Below, one piece after another: positions 12,166 through 24,556 of a DNA stretch of 64,000 nucleotides. The DNA is from Salvia splendens (taxonomy: Eukaryota > Streptophyta > Magnoliopsida > Lamiales > Lamiaceae), in assembly GCF_004379255.2 (NCBI RefSeq), contig NC_056051.1, positions 7,900,062-7,964,061 on the forward strand, given 5' to 3'. Position 1 is the stretch's first letter, and every line of letters starts with the position of its first letter. A program made the translations under genes and the position numbers. The notes beneath the pieces are model-generated. The model worked only from the letters and a program-made list of their open reading frames with translations. It searched no databases and was not told where the DNA came from.

Positions 12166-12747
12166 AAAGATGATTATAGTGGTGACCCAACCATACGATT
12201 GGAGATCCCATGGGCTTGGTTCAATGGGAAACGAAGCTATATGACTCTAGTTGTAACACTCGGAAGATTCTTAATCTTCGCCCATTCTTTAGAAAGCATT
12301 GAGTGTTGTAACCTGCATATGGCAAGAGGCTAAGTTTTGACTTTTAATGATTCTTAGAAACCTCGAGGAGGTGAGTATGGCAGGATACCTGTAAAAGAAT
12401 CACCTATGTAAGTTAAGAAGTATGGGCCGCTTCAACATGTGAATCACTTATGAATTCAAGGTGGTGTTCCATGGCCAATAAAGGACACAAACGTGAGAAC
12501 TGATGAGTTTGTAAATAATATTGTGTCAATATTATTGTCTCTGTATACACCAAGGAGGAATGGTTCAAGGCATCACGTCCACCAGGCAGCTGGTATGCCC
12601 GATAGTGTTCACTATGAAAAGTTCAAAGCCCCAAGCTACTATTCCAAATGCAATATTATTTCTCGAGAATTGAGCAAAGAGTGTGCATGCATGCATACAT
12701 GTCGTATGTTGGTTTGAGTTGGCAGCACTCTAACCAATGTGGGGGAT

Positions 12748-13295
12748 TATTGAAAACATGTGCAAAATATGAGAAATTGGAAGGGTCTCAAAGCCTTTCA
12801 TTTTCTTCAGTCTTTTGGCTTTTCTAACTTAAGGTAACCTCCAAGTAGTTTATGGGGATCCTTAATGCCAAGACTTTTGAAATGGTCTCTCATATCCTAT
12901 AAATAGGTGGGTTTGAGAGATGAGAAAGACACCAACACCACAAGCATTCTCTCTTCTCTCTAGCTCTCTACATCCTAGTTCGCATATAGGAGCATTGCAT
13001 AGCTCGATTCTCGAAACTCCATCAAGTTCGCCGGTGCCTAGCTGGTTTGAGGTGCTTCTACACGCTAGGAGGAAGTCGTTTTATCTTTGGGGGTAATACG
13101 TCATTCTGTGAGCACTAGCCGGGGCGTAATTTGTCTTGCGGAAAGAGGGCTTTCCTCGACTCGACTTATAAGTTTGGTTTGTTTTATTTTCGTTGTATTT
13201 TCCATTCCACTTATTGTTGTTAGTTTCCTTTCGATTGTAATAGTTAGAGTACCGCCTGTACACGGATTGGGAATTTCATCCCATTATTTCTAACA
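12748..13295 (+). repeat. Right LTR, uninterrupted
   Basis: The full-length LTR begins 'tattgaaaacatg' directly after the polypurine tract and ends 'tttctaaca'. It preserves the empty site for the PIF/Harbinger insertion around 12858-12864. Its TATA box is at 12898-12905. Confidence 0.9.
12898..12905 (+). promoter_or_regulatory. LTR TATA box (right LTR)
   Basis: 'tataaata' in the same context as in the left LTR. From this position transcription would run outward into the right half of the F-box pseudogene. Confidence 0.5.
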
Positions 13296-14470
13296 TTGTC
13301 GTCTCCTCGAGCAATTGTCTGTGTCTGGAACGGACGCGCTTTCGTCTCTGGAGGTTGTGGGGACCTCACCGGTGTTCAAAACCCTAGAAATCGGCCGGTG
13401 CACTAGTCTCAAGTCGGTTGTGGTTGTACGCCTGTGCGGGTAAACGAGATTGTCGTTTCGTGCTAGGCGATGTTCCTCTCCTTACTGAGTTCTGGATTCA
13501 GGCATGGGCGGAGGAGATGTAATATTTTGATGAGATGAGAAAGATTATAGACATGTTTGATTCTGTGCTTCCACAACTAACCATGCTCAAGATATACTCT
13601 TTGTTCAGAGTTACATGTGATGTAATGTACACTTGTGATTGATTTGATTTTCTATAAATTAATTAGCTAGGTTAGTATGATATGTTTATTATGATGATAT
13701 ACATACATTGTACAGGAAATTTTGCAGAAGATGATGCCTAATCTTAAGGAATTGGTGGTGGTGGTTGGGAGTGATTACAAAGACAATTGTTCTCTCGTGC
13801 CAATAATAAGTTGGTTTAGGGTGGCACCTTGCTTGCAAAGATTTGTTATAGAGGTAACTATGTTTTCATTTTCCAAGTGCAAATTGACATAAAAACCTGT
13901 TAAATTCTGGTCAATCTTCTAACTTAAGAAAATGTTTAGTTATTTAATAAGTTTGACATATTTATTAATTTAGAAAATTGGACGAAATTATGTATGATGT
14001 GGAAGGTGGCTTTTTCGTGTCAAACTAATTATGGGAATTAGAAAGTTAGAATATAGTTGACCATATTATAAAGTTAGGAGATTGATTAGAATTTAACCAA
14101 ACTTTGCCAATAGATAAGATGAATTACTTTGTTAATTTCTGATTTTATAGGCGTCACACCAAGATATTAGCGAAGAAGAAAAGAAGGTGTGGTGAACTCC
14201 GAAACTATCACTTGCTTAATGGCGGCAGTGATCATGATGTTTCGGGGATTAGTGGAAAAACAAATGTTGGGAGGGCTTATTCACACATCAAGGAAATAAA
14301 GTTTGTTGGATATCGTGGTGTGTGTAAATGATTACACAGTTGGTGCAACAAGGTGTGGCACTGGACAAGATTATTTTAGAATCGCATTTCTCGAAGCCAA
14401 TTGAAGGATGAAAATTTTGCAAGGAGGCGTGCAAAAGACCAACTTAAACACTTGTATGTTACTTCAATTA
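13296..14470 (+). pseudogene. F-box/LRR/FBD gene, right half
   Basis: Immediately after the right LTR the frame reads CRLLEQLSVSGTDALSSLEV, FKTLEIGRCTSLKSVVVV, continuing the leucine-rich repeats of the left half. A frameshift near 13437 and a stop near 13520 follow. A spliced-looking second exon (about 13718-13854) gives EILQKMMPNLKELVVVVGSD and WFRVAPCLQRFVIE. A third (from about 14151) begins ASHQDISEEE and contains HIKEIKFVGYRG, the start of an FBD domain, with further stops. Together with 6079-6452 this is one gene cut in two by the copia element. Confidence 0.75.
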
Positions 14471-14918
14471 GACTAGAGTTTGTGAAGTTTAGATTCTGGC
14501 ATTATTATTAAATTATAAACGTTGCATGATTATCATTTCTCTATTCCTATGTATTTCTGAGCTAGGGACCATATCTAGACCAGATATATATGGTGAATTT
14601 GTTTTCACAAAATGATACTACTACTATCTTTTAGATTGTGAGCAGGTAAAATAAATCCATCTAACCAGACGACGAATTGAATCATCATGTCCATCTAAGC
14701 AGACGCCAAACTGAGTCATCATTCTGTCGCCTGAATATTAAGCAACACATAAATCAATCATTTTCCAAACAAAACCATATTTTTGAAACTCATTCTTCTT
14801 GCTTCATCTAAAACACCTAAAGCGGACTGAAATACTTCCTTTTTATTGATAAACAAAACAAAACAAAACAAATAGTCAGTTGACACACTGTGCAAATATT
14901 GCACTTTTGTACAAAGCC
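14471..14918. other. Intergenic, nothing recognised
   Basis: AT-rich sequence between the F-box pseudogene and the 3' end of the LON-domain gene. It should hold the 3' UTR of the latter. Confidence 0.4.
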
Positions 14919-17900
14919 TCACTGCCTCTCTAGAGATTGAATGGCAAGCTTGGCGGCAAGTATTTTAATATTGTCTTTGGCCAATTGGATAGCTTTCTCT
15001 AGTCTTGGGAGCGTATCACTTGTTTCCATCGACACCAGTTTTTCTTTCTGCAACTTTGCCAGTTCTGATTGATTCGAACCTGAAGTTTGAGGGGATAAAG
15101 AGACTCAATTCAAACAACAATGTATGCTCAAATGCAGCTGTCTAGTTTCTAAGTGATTTCTAAGTGATGCAGTGACTTAAAATGCAGAATACAGAAAAAC
15201 AATGACTTCAAATCATCTAATCCTTTCTTTATTGTTCTAGCAAGCAATTCGTTTCCGCTTATGCATAAAACATGTAATTTTCAAAACAACTTTGTTTGAT
15301 ATGCATATAAATGAGATCTTGTAAACCTTGAAGATCACTGGTGCAATGAATTATATCACACACACACATGTATGTCAGTGTTGGTGTATTTTATTTATAT
15401 CTTTCTTTTCATGCTCAGCTGTACTCATTAGTGGGATTGTTTACCAATTAATTAGTGGAATCAATTCAGAGATAGTATCAGATAAACTGAGTTCAAGGGT
15501 TGGGGAGACACTTGCAAGTTAAGGCCATTTTAAATGTCTTACCTGAAACAGGTTGAAGCGCAGCAAAAGAAATACGTTCAGCAACGGATGGAACGAAATC
15601 TCTGATGTAATCCAAAGTTATTTCCTTTTCAGCCCAAACAAGAGAATTTGTAATTTGAGTTTGCAATGATGCTTCCCATGGTGTCTGTCATAGAATAGGA
15701 ATTAGAATATGTTCTTTCTATATAGGCAGCATTTCTAAACTACTTAATAAAATGTCACTCATTTCATGTTGTCTAAAGATTCTCACACATGAAATGTAAG
15801 TAATGAAATTTCTACTATCAGTTCCAAACATTTCAAACTAGTTCCAGTTGAAAACTCTTTTGATCTAAGTTATAAAGAACCATCCAATTTAGTAAATCTA
15901 TGTAAAGCAACATACTGAAAAGAATATTCTTCCATTGTTTACCTAGTCATTTGTTTATGCTTTTGAACTTCTATATATCAAAATTCGTATAACTAAATGG
16001 TTCGACAACACAAGTTCAATTCTCACCAAGTTGAGGGAGCGCCCATTAAAAGGGGGAATGGCCAGACTTTATACATTTAAAGAGCTACCATTGCATTTAC
16101 ATTAAGCTCGAGGGGCTGAATGTTCAAATTTGAATTGAACGACTAAATTACTAGATTTAATATGTTTAGAGGCAGATAATTATTTTGCCTATACATATAC
16201 ATATTTATTCAATAAGTACACAATAGCTGTGACAGTTCAAGCATACCACATACACAGATAGTTAAAATTACTTACACGTGCACAATGTTGATGCAAGCCA
16301 GAAAGATAGATAGAGAATTAACCTTCAATTTTATCTAACCTATTCAAATTGTGAAGAACTTCCTTCAATTTCAGAACTTCAAAGTTTATTTCTGTCTTGC
16401 ATCGGTGTAACTTCTCCTGTCAAGTACGGTTGAGCCTGTCATGGAAATTACAAGTAAGCAATAGGAATTTATTCCATATAACTAACTTTGATTTTTTTAT
16501 TAATATCATCTGTAAAAGCAATAACCCAGGAAAACGTTTTCAATATTTATTGCAATATTGTGCTTTGTGTTATCACAAAAATAACATGCAGCAGCGACCA
16601 ACATCATCTATCATAAACGAGTCATCTGGAAAAGTAACTCTTCTAAATCCAATCCAGTATGGAAAACCTAGAAGGAAATGTGACGCGGCCAGTTCTAAGA
16701 TATTAAAAATACTAAATGCTGATAACTAATCTTATGATATATCTTATCCTAATTCACTGTTCCTACAGATCTAGCAATAAAATAATTAATAATGGCATGA
16801 ATTGGTCAGTTAAAACTCCTGCAGTTAAAACTATAAGCCAGTCATTTCACAAATACAAATGTATGATATACCATTAACTACCAGGTAAACAAATGAATTT
16901 GGCAATTTGGTTGATATTTGGCAATTTGACAAATTGAAACATTCAGAAATAAAGTAGCTTTTTAGTCTTCCCAATTTGGTTGATGCACAAACCTTATTTT
17001 TTCTTTATGCCATTTCTGAATTTGGCTAACAGAACCCCTGACATACAATAGAATAAAATTAAATAATGATTTAGTCATTACCCCAAATAGAGTGTTTGGT
17101 TCACCTGGAAAAAGAAAATAGAAATCCTAATGGCCTTATATGCCTCCTTTTATCTATAATTCATTTGTGAAACACAACACTACCAATCAAATGAAATTAT
17201 TCATGAAATTATTTGTGCAAATAAACAGCTCCACCTTTAGTGCTTGTCAACTCACATGTATCAGTATTGAGTGGACGTAACTCGTGAGTACCGTCATGTT
17301 TGTACACCTAAGGTAATTACCAAAATATATAATCGGCATCTAGATTTATTATTTGCCCTTGAAAAGATGGAAAATTAAGAAAGCAATTTAAGAGGAAAGA
17401 GAAAGAGAAAGTAGGCTAGCTTAGATCCATACAATATGTAATAAAGAAAAGGAATCCATTCACTTTGGCATACCAAAGTTTGGAAACTTAAGTAGTTGGT
17501 ATATGAATGCTAAACCAAATAACATTTTTATTATCCAACATGAACATTTATAATAAAAGAAAATTTATGAAATGATAACTAAAGGAGATATTTGCTCAAC
17601 ATTTAGTGTACGGCTCATGGAAAACAACCACACATGTTTAGTGTGCATAGAAAAAGATTATCCAACATAATGAAACAACCATACTAGTTAATCAACCAAT
17701 ATTGGGAGAAAATTACGACTAGCTTCTTTAGGAACTACTCCCTCCGTCCCACTCAACATGTCCACATTCTTGAGTGACACGGGTGACGGGATTTCAGTAG
17801 GAGTTGCTAGGTGAAGTAAGTAGAGAGAAAAATGTAGTTGAAAATTTTCAAATGAGAGAGGAGAGGAGGGGATTTATTTCCAAATATAGAAATTCGACAT

Positions 17901-20900
17901 CATGAGTGAGACAAACTAAAAAGGAAAGATGGACATCTTGAGTAGGACGGAGGGAGCACTATGCATTTTCCCCACAAAAAGAATATATGGAGATTGGTGG
18001 AGAACGTATCAGATATTAAGGTTTACGGAACGTTTGTTATTGCAAAACCTATTGTGCTTCGTATATCTACTACTATTGCTAATTTTCATTGTCCGAAGCC
18101 ATATGGAAGATGTCGGTTCCCACGGAGGTCCAACTTGCACCGTGGTTTATATTTCCCGTTCGTGATGTAGCACGACTAAGAAAATTCTTATGTTCCTCTC
18201 TCTCTTGGCATGTTTGATTCGCCGGAGTTTTTTAAACTCAAGAGCAATTAAGACCCCAATTTATTGGGCCTTTTGTCTTTTAAAATTCTTGACCGAATTA
18301 GGGATGTAGTCCCTATCAACTAGCTCAACCACTTAATATATCCTCAGTGCATAATTCATATCTCCAAGATTAGAAAATATCTGTACTATCCAAGTTATGC
18401 AATTAGCCATGAGAAGGTACAAACCAAATAAACTTGACATATGGGAAAGATGATTATCGTCGTACTCAATAGGAAGGCATATCAATTGAAAAATCGACAA
18501 ATGACATTAATCAATGTTGAATGGAGTCCACATGGAGAAGATGAAGCAACTTTGGAAAATGAAGAGAATACTAGCGAAATATCTCCCTAAAGATGGTAAG
18601 ACCAATTCACTTGCACAACCTTTGGAGAAAGTCTAAATAAAACCTTGGCTCGATAGGGACACTTATATCATGTCGGAATCTAGTTACAATTGACAATTGA
18701 CAAAAGAGTGGTTCGTTAGGAATCATTGCAAAGTGCTCTAGAGACCCATGGTGGCCATTATTTGCTAGTCTACATGGTTCGAGAAGAATTTGATAATTTT
18801 AATTTTAAGGTGGGGGCATGTAACCATGTAACTAGCAATGGGCTAGAACTCAACTTAGGATGGTTCATAAATTCAAAAGCATACAGACTCAGGCACTTGT
18901 TTGTTTCAAACTCCATTTAAGATCACTTGTCTATGGTATGTATCGTTTTTCTTTTCATTTGATAAATGTTATTATATCTTATCAAAATTGACTAAAAGGA
19001 CCTAGATAATCGACTAAAAGGACTGAGAAGATCGACTAAAAGGACCAAGAATCGACTAAAAGGACCGAGAAAATCAACTAAAAGGACCAAGAAAATCGAC
19101 TAAAAGTACTGAGAAAATCAAAATAACAAAGGAATAATTCATAACAAACTAGCGACTATAGCGCTAAGATAAAAAAGCATCATTAAAAGAGCTTCAAGTA
19201 GGGATTAAAGTAATTAAGTAAGTAGAAGTACTCCAGAAATTGAGATGTGATTCCATGAGGATTCTTCAAATGGGTTGTTTCCCCTTTCCAAGATGAAGGT
19301 CAGGTTTAATCCCCCTTGCTCTTGCAGCTTTAACAGAACTAGAAGGCCCAACATCAGCAATCTTACGATCGACTAGGTCAATCTTCCTGTCCAATAGGCG
19401 AAGCATCTCGTACAATTCCTTAGAATTGCTAATGTCCACCTGTTCCTTGGCCAGACACTCCACTAAGCGCAGTTCCTTCTCTAGGTGTTGAACCTTCCTG
19501 GTCTCTCTATCCAAGTTCTTGGATATCCTAGACAAATTTTGCCTAAGAAAGCCAGACTGGTCTACCATATTAGTTGTTTTGGAAGAAGAAGGCAAGCTTA
19601 AGAACCTTTGTACCACTTGCGATGCCGCAGGCATTGAAGGCCAAACTTGAGACTGGCTCCCATCTTCATTCATGACAAAGCCACAAGCTTCAACGTTGCA
19701 CAACGTTTTCAATTCATTTAGTTTTTTTAGCAAACCTGACTTTCTTTTTTTAAATGTCTCACGTCGTGTGCGAGCATCAGCAATTAGCTGGTATTTGATC
19801 TTTGAACGAACCATGGTAAATTTATTTAAAGCTACAAAAGATGATAAAGAATTTCAAGTTTGTAAGGAATTGGAGATAACAAATAACAAAAAAAGGTATT
19901 ATGTGTGACAATATATGTAAGATAAACTCATATTTGTCTATAAAGTTGCGTTAATATCATGATGCACTATCATCGTTACCAAATAATATATCTACCGAAA
20001 TACTATTCGCATAATATTGACCCCTAAATTAGAATATGGAGATTCAGGGATGACTCATTCTATTACACCTTGATGTGTCTCAATAGAAATTACATCAACT
20101 ATAGACTTAAAACAAAAAACAATAAGCTTGTTGTAATTGTTTTTGAAAGAATTTTGACTGAATGACCACTATTAATGAAATCAAATTAAACTATGTTTCG
20201 TAGCTTTCATATATGTAAAAAGAAATTTTAAATCTAATATCTTTTCTCCTAAAGTCCAACGCGAGAAGCTTCAAAAGATCAAGCAAAAAGAACCTATATG
20301 CCCCGAAGTTGGTCAATAACATCGCTTCATTTGGACATAAATTAAGAAAGCTATCACTAGTTCCATGAGTGTCTATGATTTGCTAATATGTCATTAATTA
20401 CTGACGCACCAATAAATAATCCGACTCTACAATATTTTATATGGTAAATCAATATACCTTATATAAAAACAGCACACATGTTACCATAATGATAGTATCC
20501 TATAAATACCATGTCAATTAAAGAACAGAATAACTAAAAGGTGTACGATGAATACTAGATTCGTGCATCAATTTAACAGAGCCATCATCATCAACTCAAT
20601 TACCTTTTGGTTAGTTATTCATCCAATTATTGATACCACAAGTTTCAATAGTGACACTTGTATGACTATCAATCAACCTAAACCTTGCTATTCAATATTT
20701 AACACCTTTTACGGTGTTGACCACAGATGATCCTAATGTTGCTTCAAATTCTTGTACACAACCTTTTTAATCATATAAAACTAACATAAAAATGCAATGT
20801 ATTTAACACATCAAAATGAATGGAATTGAAACATTTGCACAAGAAATGTTAACAAAGTAGTCTTAAGAATTTTAAAATGGCCTACCTTTCGGAACTCCAA

Positions 20901-22602
20901 CAGTTTTACTCGACCTACACCTCTTATCAAAACCAATGCTCCGATATCTAATTTTTCGACCTGCAAAAAGCAAGGGTGGATGTAGAATGAATAAACATAA
21001 AACTTAGTGCATACAACAAGTATATTGAAGCATCACTTTCTCAACTGTGACCAAACAACCATATCTAGCAGCAAAGGATGCCTCTGTTGACGTACCACCA
21101 AGACCAATTGGATCTAGCACAAAGTGCACAAACGACTTGTTCTTCTGAAACAAAGACTGCATAATAGAATAGAATTACATAAGACATTACTAACGAGTTG
21201 GAAGTGTATTCTTTAGTGTACTTGTATTAGTTTGGCCCATGAAAATAAAAACAACTGATGCTGAAGCCCTTTTAACATCAAGCTACATCCAGAAAAGAAA
21301 AACAAAGACCAGAACATGCATTGATGCTTGGGACAGAGGTCATGAAGCTACTGCATCATTGTTATGATGCAGAATTCAAATACTATTTCAGCTCTTATGG
21401 ACAATGCAATAAAGACACCAAGACTTCTTGAGGATATAGATGGGATTTCTAGCTGTGAACCAAAGTATCTGACCATGATAGACTCAACATTTAACATGTA
21501 GAATTCCTTTTCCAAAATTTCAACTCATTAAACACTAATGCAACCAAATGGGATGAACTGGTTATTATCACTTATGCAGATAACATATTAATATAATTTA
21601 ATTAAAAAATGAGTTAGCCACAAGTGAAAATATAGTAAGCTACATACTCCTTACCTTATCAGTGCACCCAAAAGAAATTGGGTACAACGATAGGCAAGGT
21701 TATGTTACTTTCCTTGGATATAGATTCTATACCTCTTCCAGCAGCGCTATATACCTTGCTTCATATAGATGAAGGCTTTTAACCTCAGACGGAATGAGCA
21801 CCTATACATACAAAACAAAAGGCATAAAGAAATAAGAATCATCATCCTCGTAAAGAATACCCACAACCACAATGTACGCAAAGGAAATTTAGTAATTTTG
21901 GTTTAATGTAATTCTATATCGAGCATCAAATTTAGCAATCCATAATATAGAGTTTTGAAATCAATTCCATTTCCAAAACTTTACTATCATGTTTGAGTGC
22001 CGACGAGCTCTTAAAGTCAAAGAGGTGGTGGATCTGATTTCTGTACTGAACCAACATGCTTGAAAATACATCTGAGTTCGCCTCTAACAGCCAAAAATCT
22101 AGACCAATGACGTTTTTCTCTGTCTTGGTAATAAAAGACCTATCAACACTCAGCTCAGTTATGTCTGTCTCTCTCAGTGAAGTGAGAATGAACAAAAAAC
22201 ATTTTCCAATAACGCACGTGCAAGATGCACACGACCTCACAAATACTCACACACATACATTTATGCAGTTTCCAAACCCCGAAAACCTATCAACAAACTG
22301 AATCCATTTCCAAATTAAATCAAATCAAACTCAAAATAAACTGAAAACTTTCCAAACTTACTAAAACGGTTACACAGATCGACAAAAATAACAGCGCACG
22401 AATCAAAACCGGAAAATAAACGGAAAACAAATAAATTAATCACCTGATCGATCGGGAAAGGCAGGAGCGGGAGCTCCAGAGAGGAAGCGCGGATCTGAAA
22501 TCGGAGGCGGCGGCAAATGAGAGGTGAAGCAAATGAGGAATGGGGATTAGGTCTACATAAATGGGAGATTAATGGGGGTGGATTTGATATTAAGGCGCTC
22601 AT
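14919..22602 (-). CDS. LON N-terminal-domain protein, chloroplast type; exon 5 disrupted
   Basis: Exons on the minus strand: 22602-22444, 21801-21733, 21156-21037, 20960-20886, 16435-16323, 15684-15543, 15079-14919. Exons 1-4 join in phase 0: a plastid-like transit peptide, then SLELPLLPFPIDQ, VLIPSEVKSLHLYEARYIAL, FVHFVLDPIGLGG, AARYGCLVTVEK, LDIGALVLIRGVGRVKLL. Exons 6-7 give LQTQITNSLVWAEKE, ERISFAALQPVSG and a C-terminal coiled segment ending KLAIQSLERQ. Total length matches the roughly 280-residue plant family. This family has the substrate-recognition LON domain without an ATPase or protease; its exact role is unclear. Exon 5 (113 bp) starts well (AQPYLTGEVTPMQD) but needs a frame change to read EVLKLKEVLHNLN and does not join exon 6 in phase. 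The gene is therefore either damaged or contains a sequence error. Intron 4 is about 4.45 kb. Confidence 0.75.
17738..17956. mobile_element. Stowaway-type MITE
   Basis: The left end 'ctccctccgtcccactcaac' pairs with the reverse complement of the right end, 'ctccctccgtcctactcaag'. A TA dinucleotide precedes the left end; the right TA has mutated. Length is about 219 bp. It lies in intron 4 of the LON gene. Confidence 0.8.
18468..18590 (+). other. Ty3/gypsy chromodomain-like remnant
   Basis: A short open stretch reads NRKAYQLKNRQMTLINVEWS, then PHGEDEATLENEEN, before a stop. This resembles the carboxy-terminal chromodomain-like tail of plant gypsy integrases (pattern: V-W followed by a G/S-E-EATWE block). 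Nothing else of such an element is evident around it, so it is called only as a remnant, with low confidence. Confidence 0.35.
18989..19115. repeat. Short tandem repeat, about 19-22 bp unit
   Basis: Six copies of 'gactaaaaggacc' or close variants, spaced by 'gagaaaatc' or similar. It lies just downstream of the MADS gene's 3' end, inside the LON intron. Confidence 0.85.
19266..19814 (-). CDS. Type I (M-gamma) MADS-box protein, AGL80-like
   Basis: Single-exon ORF of 182 residues. The start MVRSKIKYQLIADARTRRET opens a MADS DNA-binding domain (about residues 1-60): FKKRKSGLLKKLNELKTLCN, then ACGFVMNEDG. The SQSQVWPSMPAASQVVQRF segment after it is typical of the M-gamma class, whose members work in the female gametophyte and endosperm. 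Residues 95-150 form a coiled coil likely used for dimerisation, and the tail is basic. The intronless structure and absence of a K-box agree with type I. It lies entirely inside intron 4 of the LON gene on the same strand, so its mRNA must use its own promoter. The frame is intact; expression cannot be judged. Confidence 0.85.
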   Translation of the reverse strand: MVRSKIKYQLIADARTRRETFKKRKSGLLKKLNELKTLCNVEACGFVMNEDGSQSQVWPSMPAASQVVQRFLSLPSSSKTTNMVDQSGFLRQNLSRISKNLDRETRKVQHLEKELRLVECLAKEQVDISNSKELYEMLRLLDRKIDLVDRKIADVGPSSSVKAARARGIKPDLHLGKGKQPI

Positions 22603-24556
22603 AATTGCAACACGAATAATCTGTTCTGCATTTAGGGTGGGAAGGGAACATTATCGTTGAAGATTTTTGCAGCTAAGATTAAATTCAATGCAATTTACTC
22701 ATTTTGGATTTTGGAATTTTTAATTGCGTTTTGGTCCCCTGTTTACGAGTATATATCACTACACCCCTGATCCCAAAAAATACTCTTTTTAAAATAGTTT
22801 TATTTGTTGACGATACAAGTTTTAATGATAAACTGATAAAGTAAAAGAGAAGATGAAAAATTGGTAAAAATAAGAGTAAGAGGGGGAAATGGGCAAAATA
22901 TGATAGAGATTAAAAACATGATAAAATATGAGAGATAAACTTTTTATTTTAAAAATGAGATTATTTTTCATGTAGTGATTAATTTTGTAGAATTGCAAAT
23001 TTAGTAACTGGATATTGCTACTTTCATCTTTATTGTCCATAATAAATTTTATTGGCATCATTCATTTCTGAACATTGTTTTATCATTTAAAGATTTTTGC
23101 ACTATTTTATTTTATGATATTTTTGCTATTTCTTTAACATTTTTACTATATCCATTATTTCGAAAATACTTGAAACATATTAGTTCATTCATTGAATATC
23201 TTTTTCATGATTTTAATTTTCTTTTTTCCTTTTTTTCTTCTTTCATTTGCGTATTCTTCTTTCGTCTTATTTTTTTCTTCGCATGTAAATGCTATTTCGG
23301 AAATAATGAGCGTCTTAACTTCAGTTCTAATGATAATTTTTTTTAACTTGAATAAAACATTTGCGTTCAGTAATTTGGAGTAAGATTTATAAAATTAGTA
23401 GATATACAATCTCTCATTTTTACACTTTATAAGAATATTTAGAATAGTAAATAATATTTTATCTGTATTTTTGTTATCTTTTTACTAATTTTATAATACT
23501 TATTCTAAATATCTAGTAGTAAAATTTTTTATCCAAGTAAATAAGATTATCACAACCAATAAATTTAAGGTGTATTCCATTTATAAGTAGCACCAATTTA
23601 CAATGAGAATAAAGAAAAATAAGAAAATTAAAAAAGGAAAATGATGAAATCAAAATCAGAAAGAAAAAAAGCCAAAAAATAATTAATATCATTCAAGTGG
23701 TTGAGCCTTTTATTGAAAACACACCAATGTAAAAGACGAAATAAGAGAATTTATCCAAAAAGAGTGATCTATCAAAAGAGGACATATGATCCATGAATCT
23801 CACATTAATTGTGTTACATAATCGATGTGGAAACCGAACCACCCGAATGCTCTGCCCTTTACTAGCCAATCAACACAAAAAACAGTACAAATTTGTCTTC
23901 TAAATGGCTTTATTGCCAAAAACCGAAAAAACAAACTCCTATGTTTTTTAATAGAATTGTAGTTTATCAATCAATATATTTCTAATCTACCTCCTTGTCT
24001 CATAATTCCGTATGAATGTTATGTTCATAGCTTTTCTCCTCAACAACATGACCTTCTCTCTTATGCAGCAGGCAATCTGCAGAAGGATGAACATGGCCGT
24101 GAATGCAACCAAATGCATTATTACAATAGGTCTCCTCATCACCATCTTCACTTTCACTCTGCAAGTTGATGTTGTTGAGGACTCAGAATTGTGGTGTGCT
24201 TGTCTCTACTAGATAGAGTTCAGACCAATCCCAATGTAAAATTGAATTTGTCTGAACCTCTCGAGGGTCAAAGTCATGTCATATTTGTTGCCCCGTCCCG
24301 AGCCCACGGAATGGATGGAGATTCCGTGCCTAAATCTCTTTAGATTTAAAAAGTTGTGTTCTTGTTTGACCTAGGATCGGAACCGATTGGGCTATGTTGA
24401 GCTGATTCTGACAGCCATCAATTCAATTGTGTGGTAAATCGCACGGTCAACCATCGATTCATTAGTAATAAGTTCAATATAAGCCATACATTAGGACATT
24501 TTCTTGAAAATAATGATAAAGATCGTATATTAGTTTGCCCTTTGCATTAATTTTAC
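22603..24556. other. Intergenic, AT-rich with MITE-like remnants
   Basis: This interval contains the LON promoter side and the 3' side of the polygalacturonase gene. A degenerate MITE-like block sits around 22785-22980 (ends resembling 'aaaataatctcat'). The small ORFs at 22822-23061, 23192-23383 and 24012-24212 are low-complexity or unsupported. I searched the minus strand here for missing polygalacturonase exons (the RIK block) and did not find them. Confidence 0.5.

Larger units (their letters stand above)
6453..13295 (+). mobile_element. Ty1/copia LTR retrotransposon, decayed
   Basis: The left LTR (6453-6565 and 8373-8809, interrupted) and the right LTR (12748-13295, about 548 bp) align closely. 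Both start 'tattg' and end 'tttctaaca'. A purine-rich tract 'tgtgggggat' precedes the right LTR. Internal coding order is protease, integrase, reverse transcriptase, RNase H, which defines copia. Flanking 5-mers are 'ctgtg' (6448-6452) and 'ttgtc' (13296-13300), a weak 3-of-5 match as target duplication. No clear tRNA primer site follows the left LTR. Gag is almost entirely gone. The insertion is in an F-box gene. Confidence 0.9.

Noticed and set aside
17929..18170. Two overlapping plus ORFs of 69-78 codons
   Set aside because: They overlap the edge of a MITE inside an intron and show no recognisable domain.
24012..24212. 66-codon hydrophobic plus ORF
   Set aside because: No homology recognised, AT-rich context; the opposite strand is equally open.
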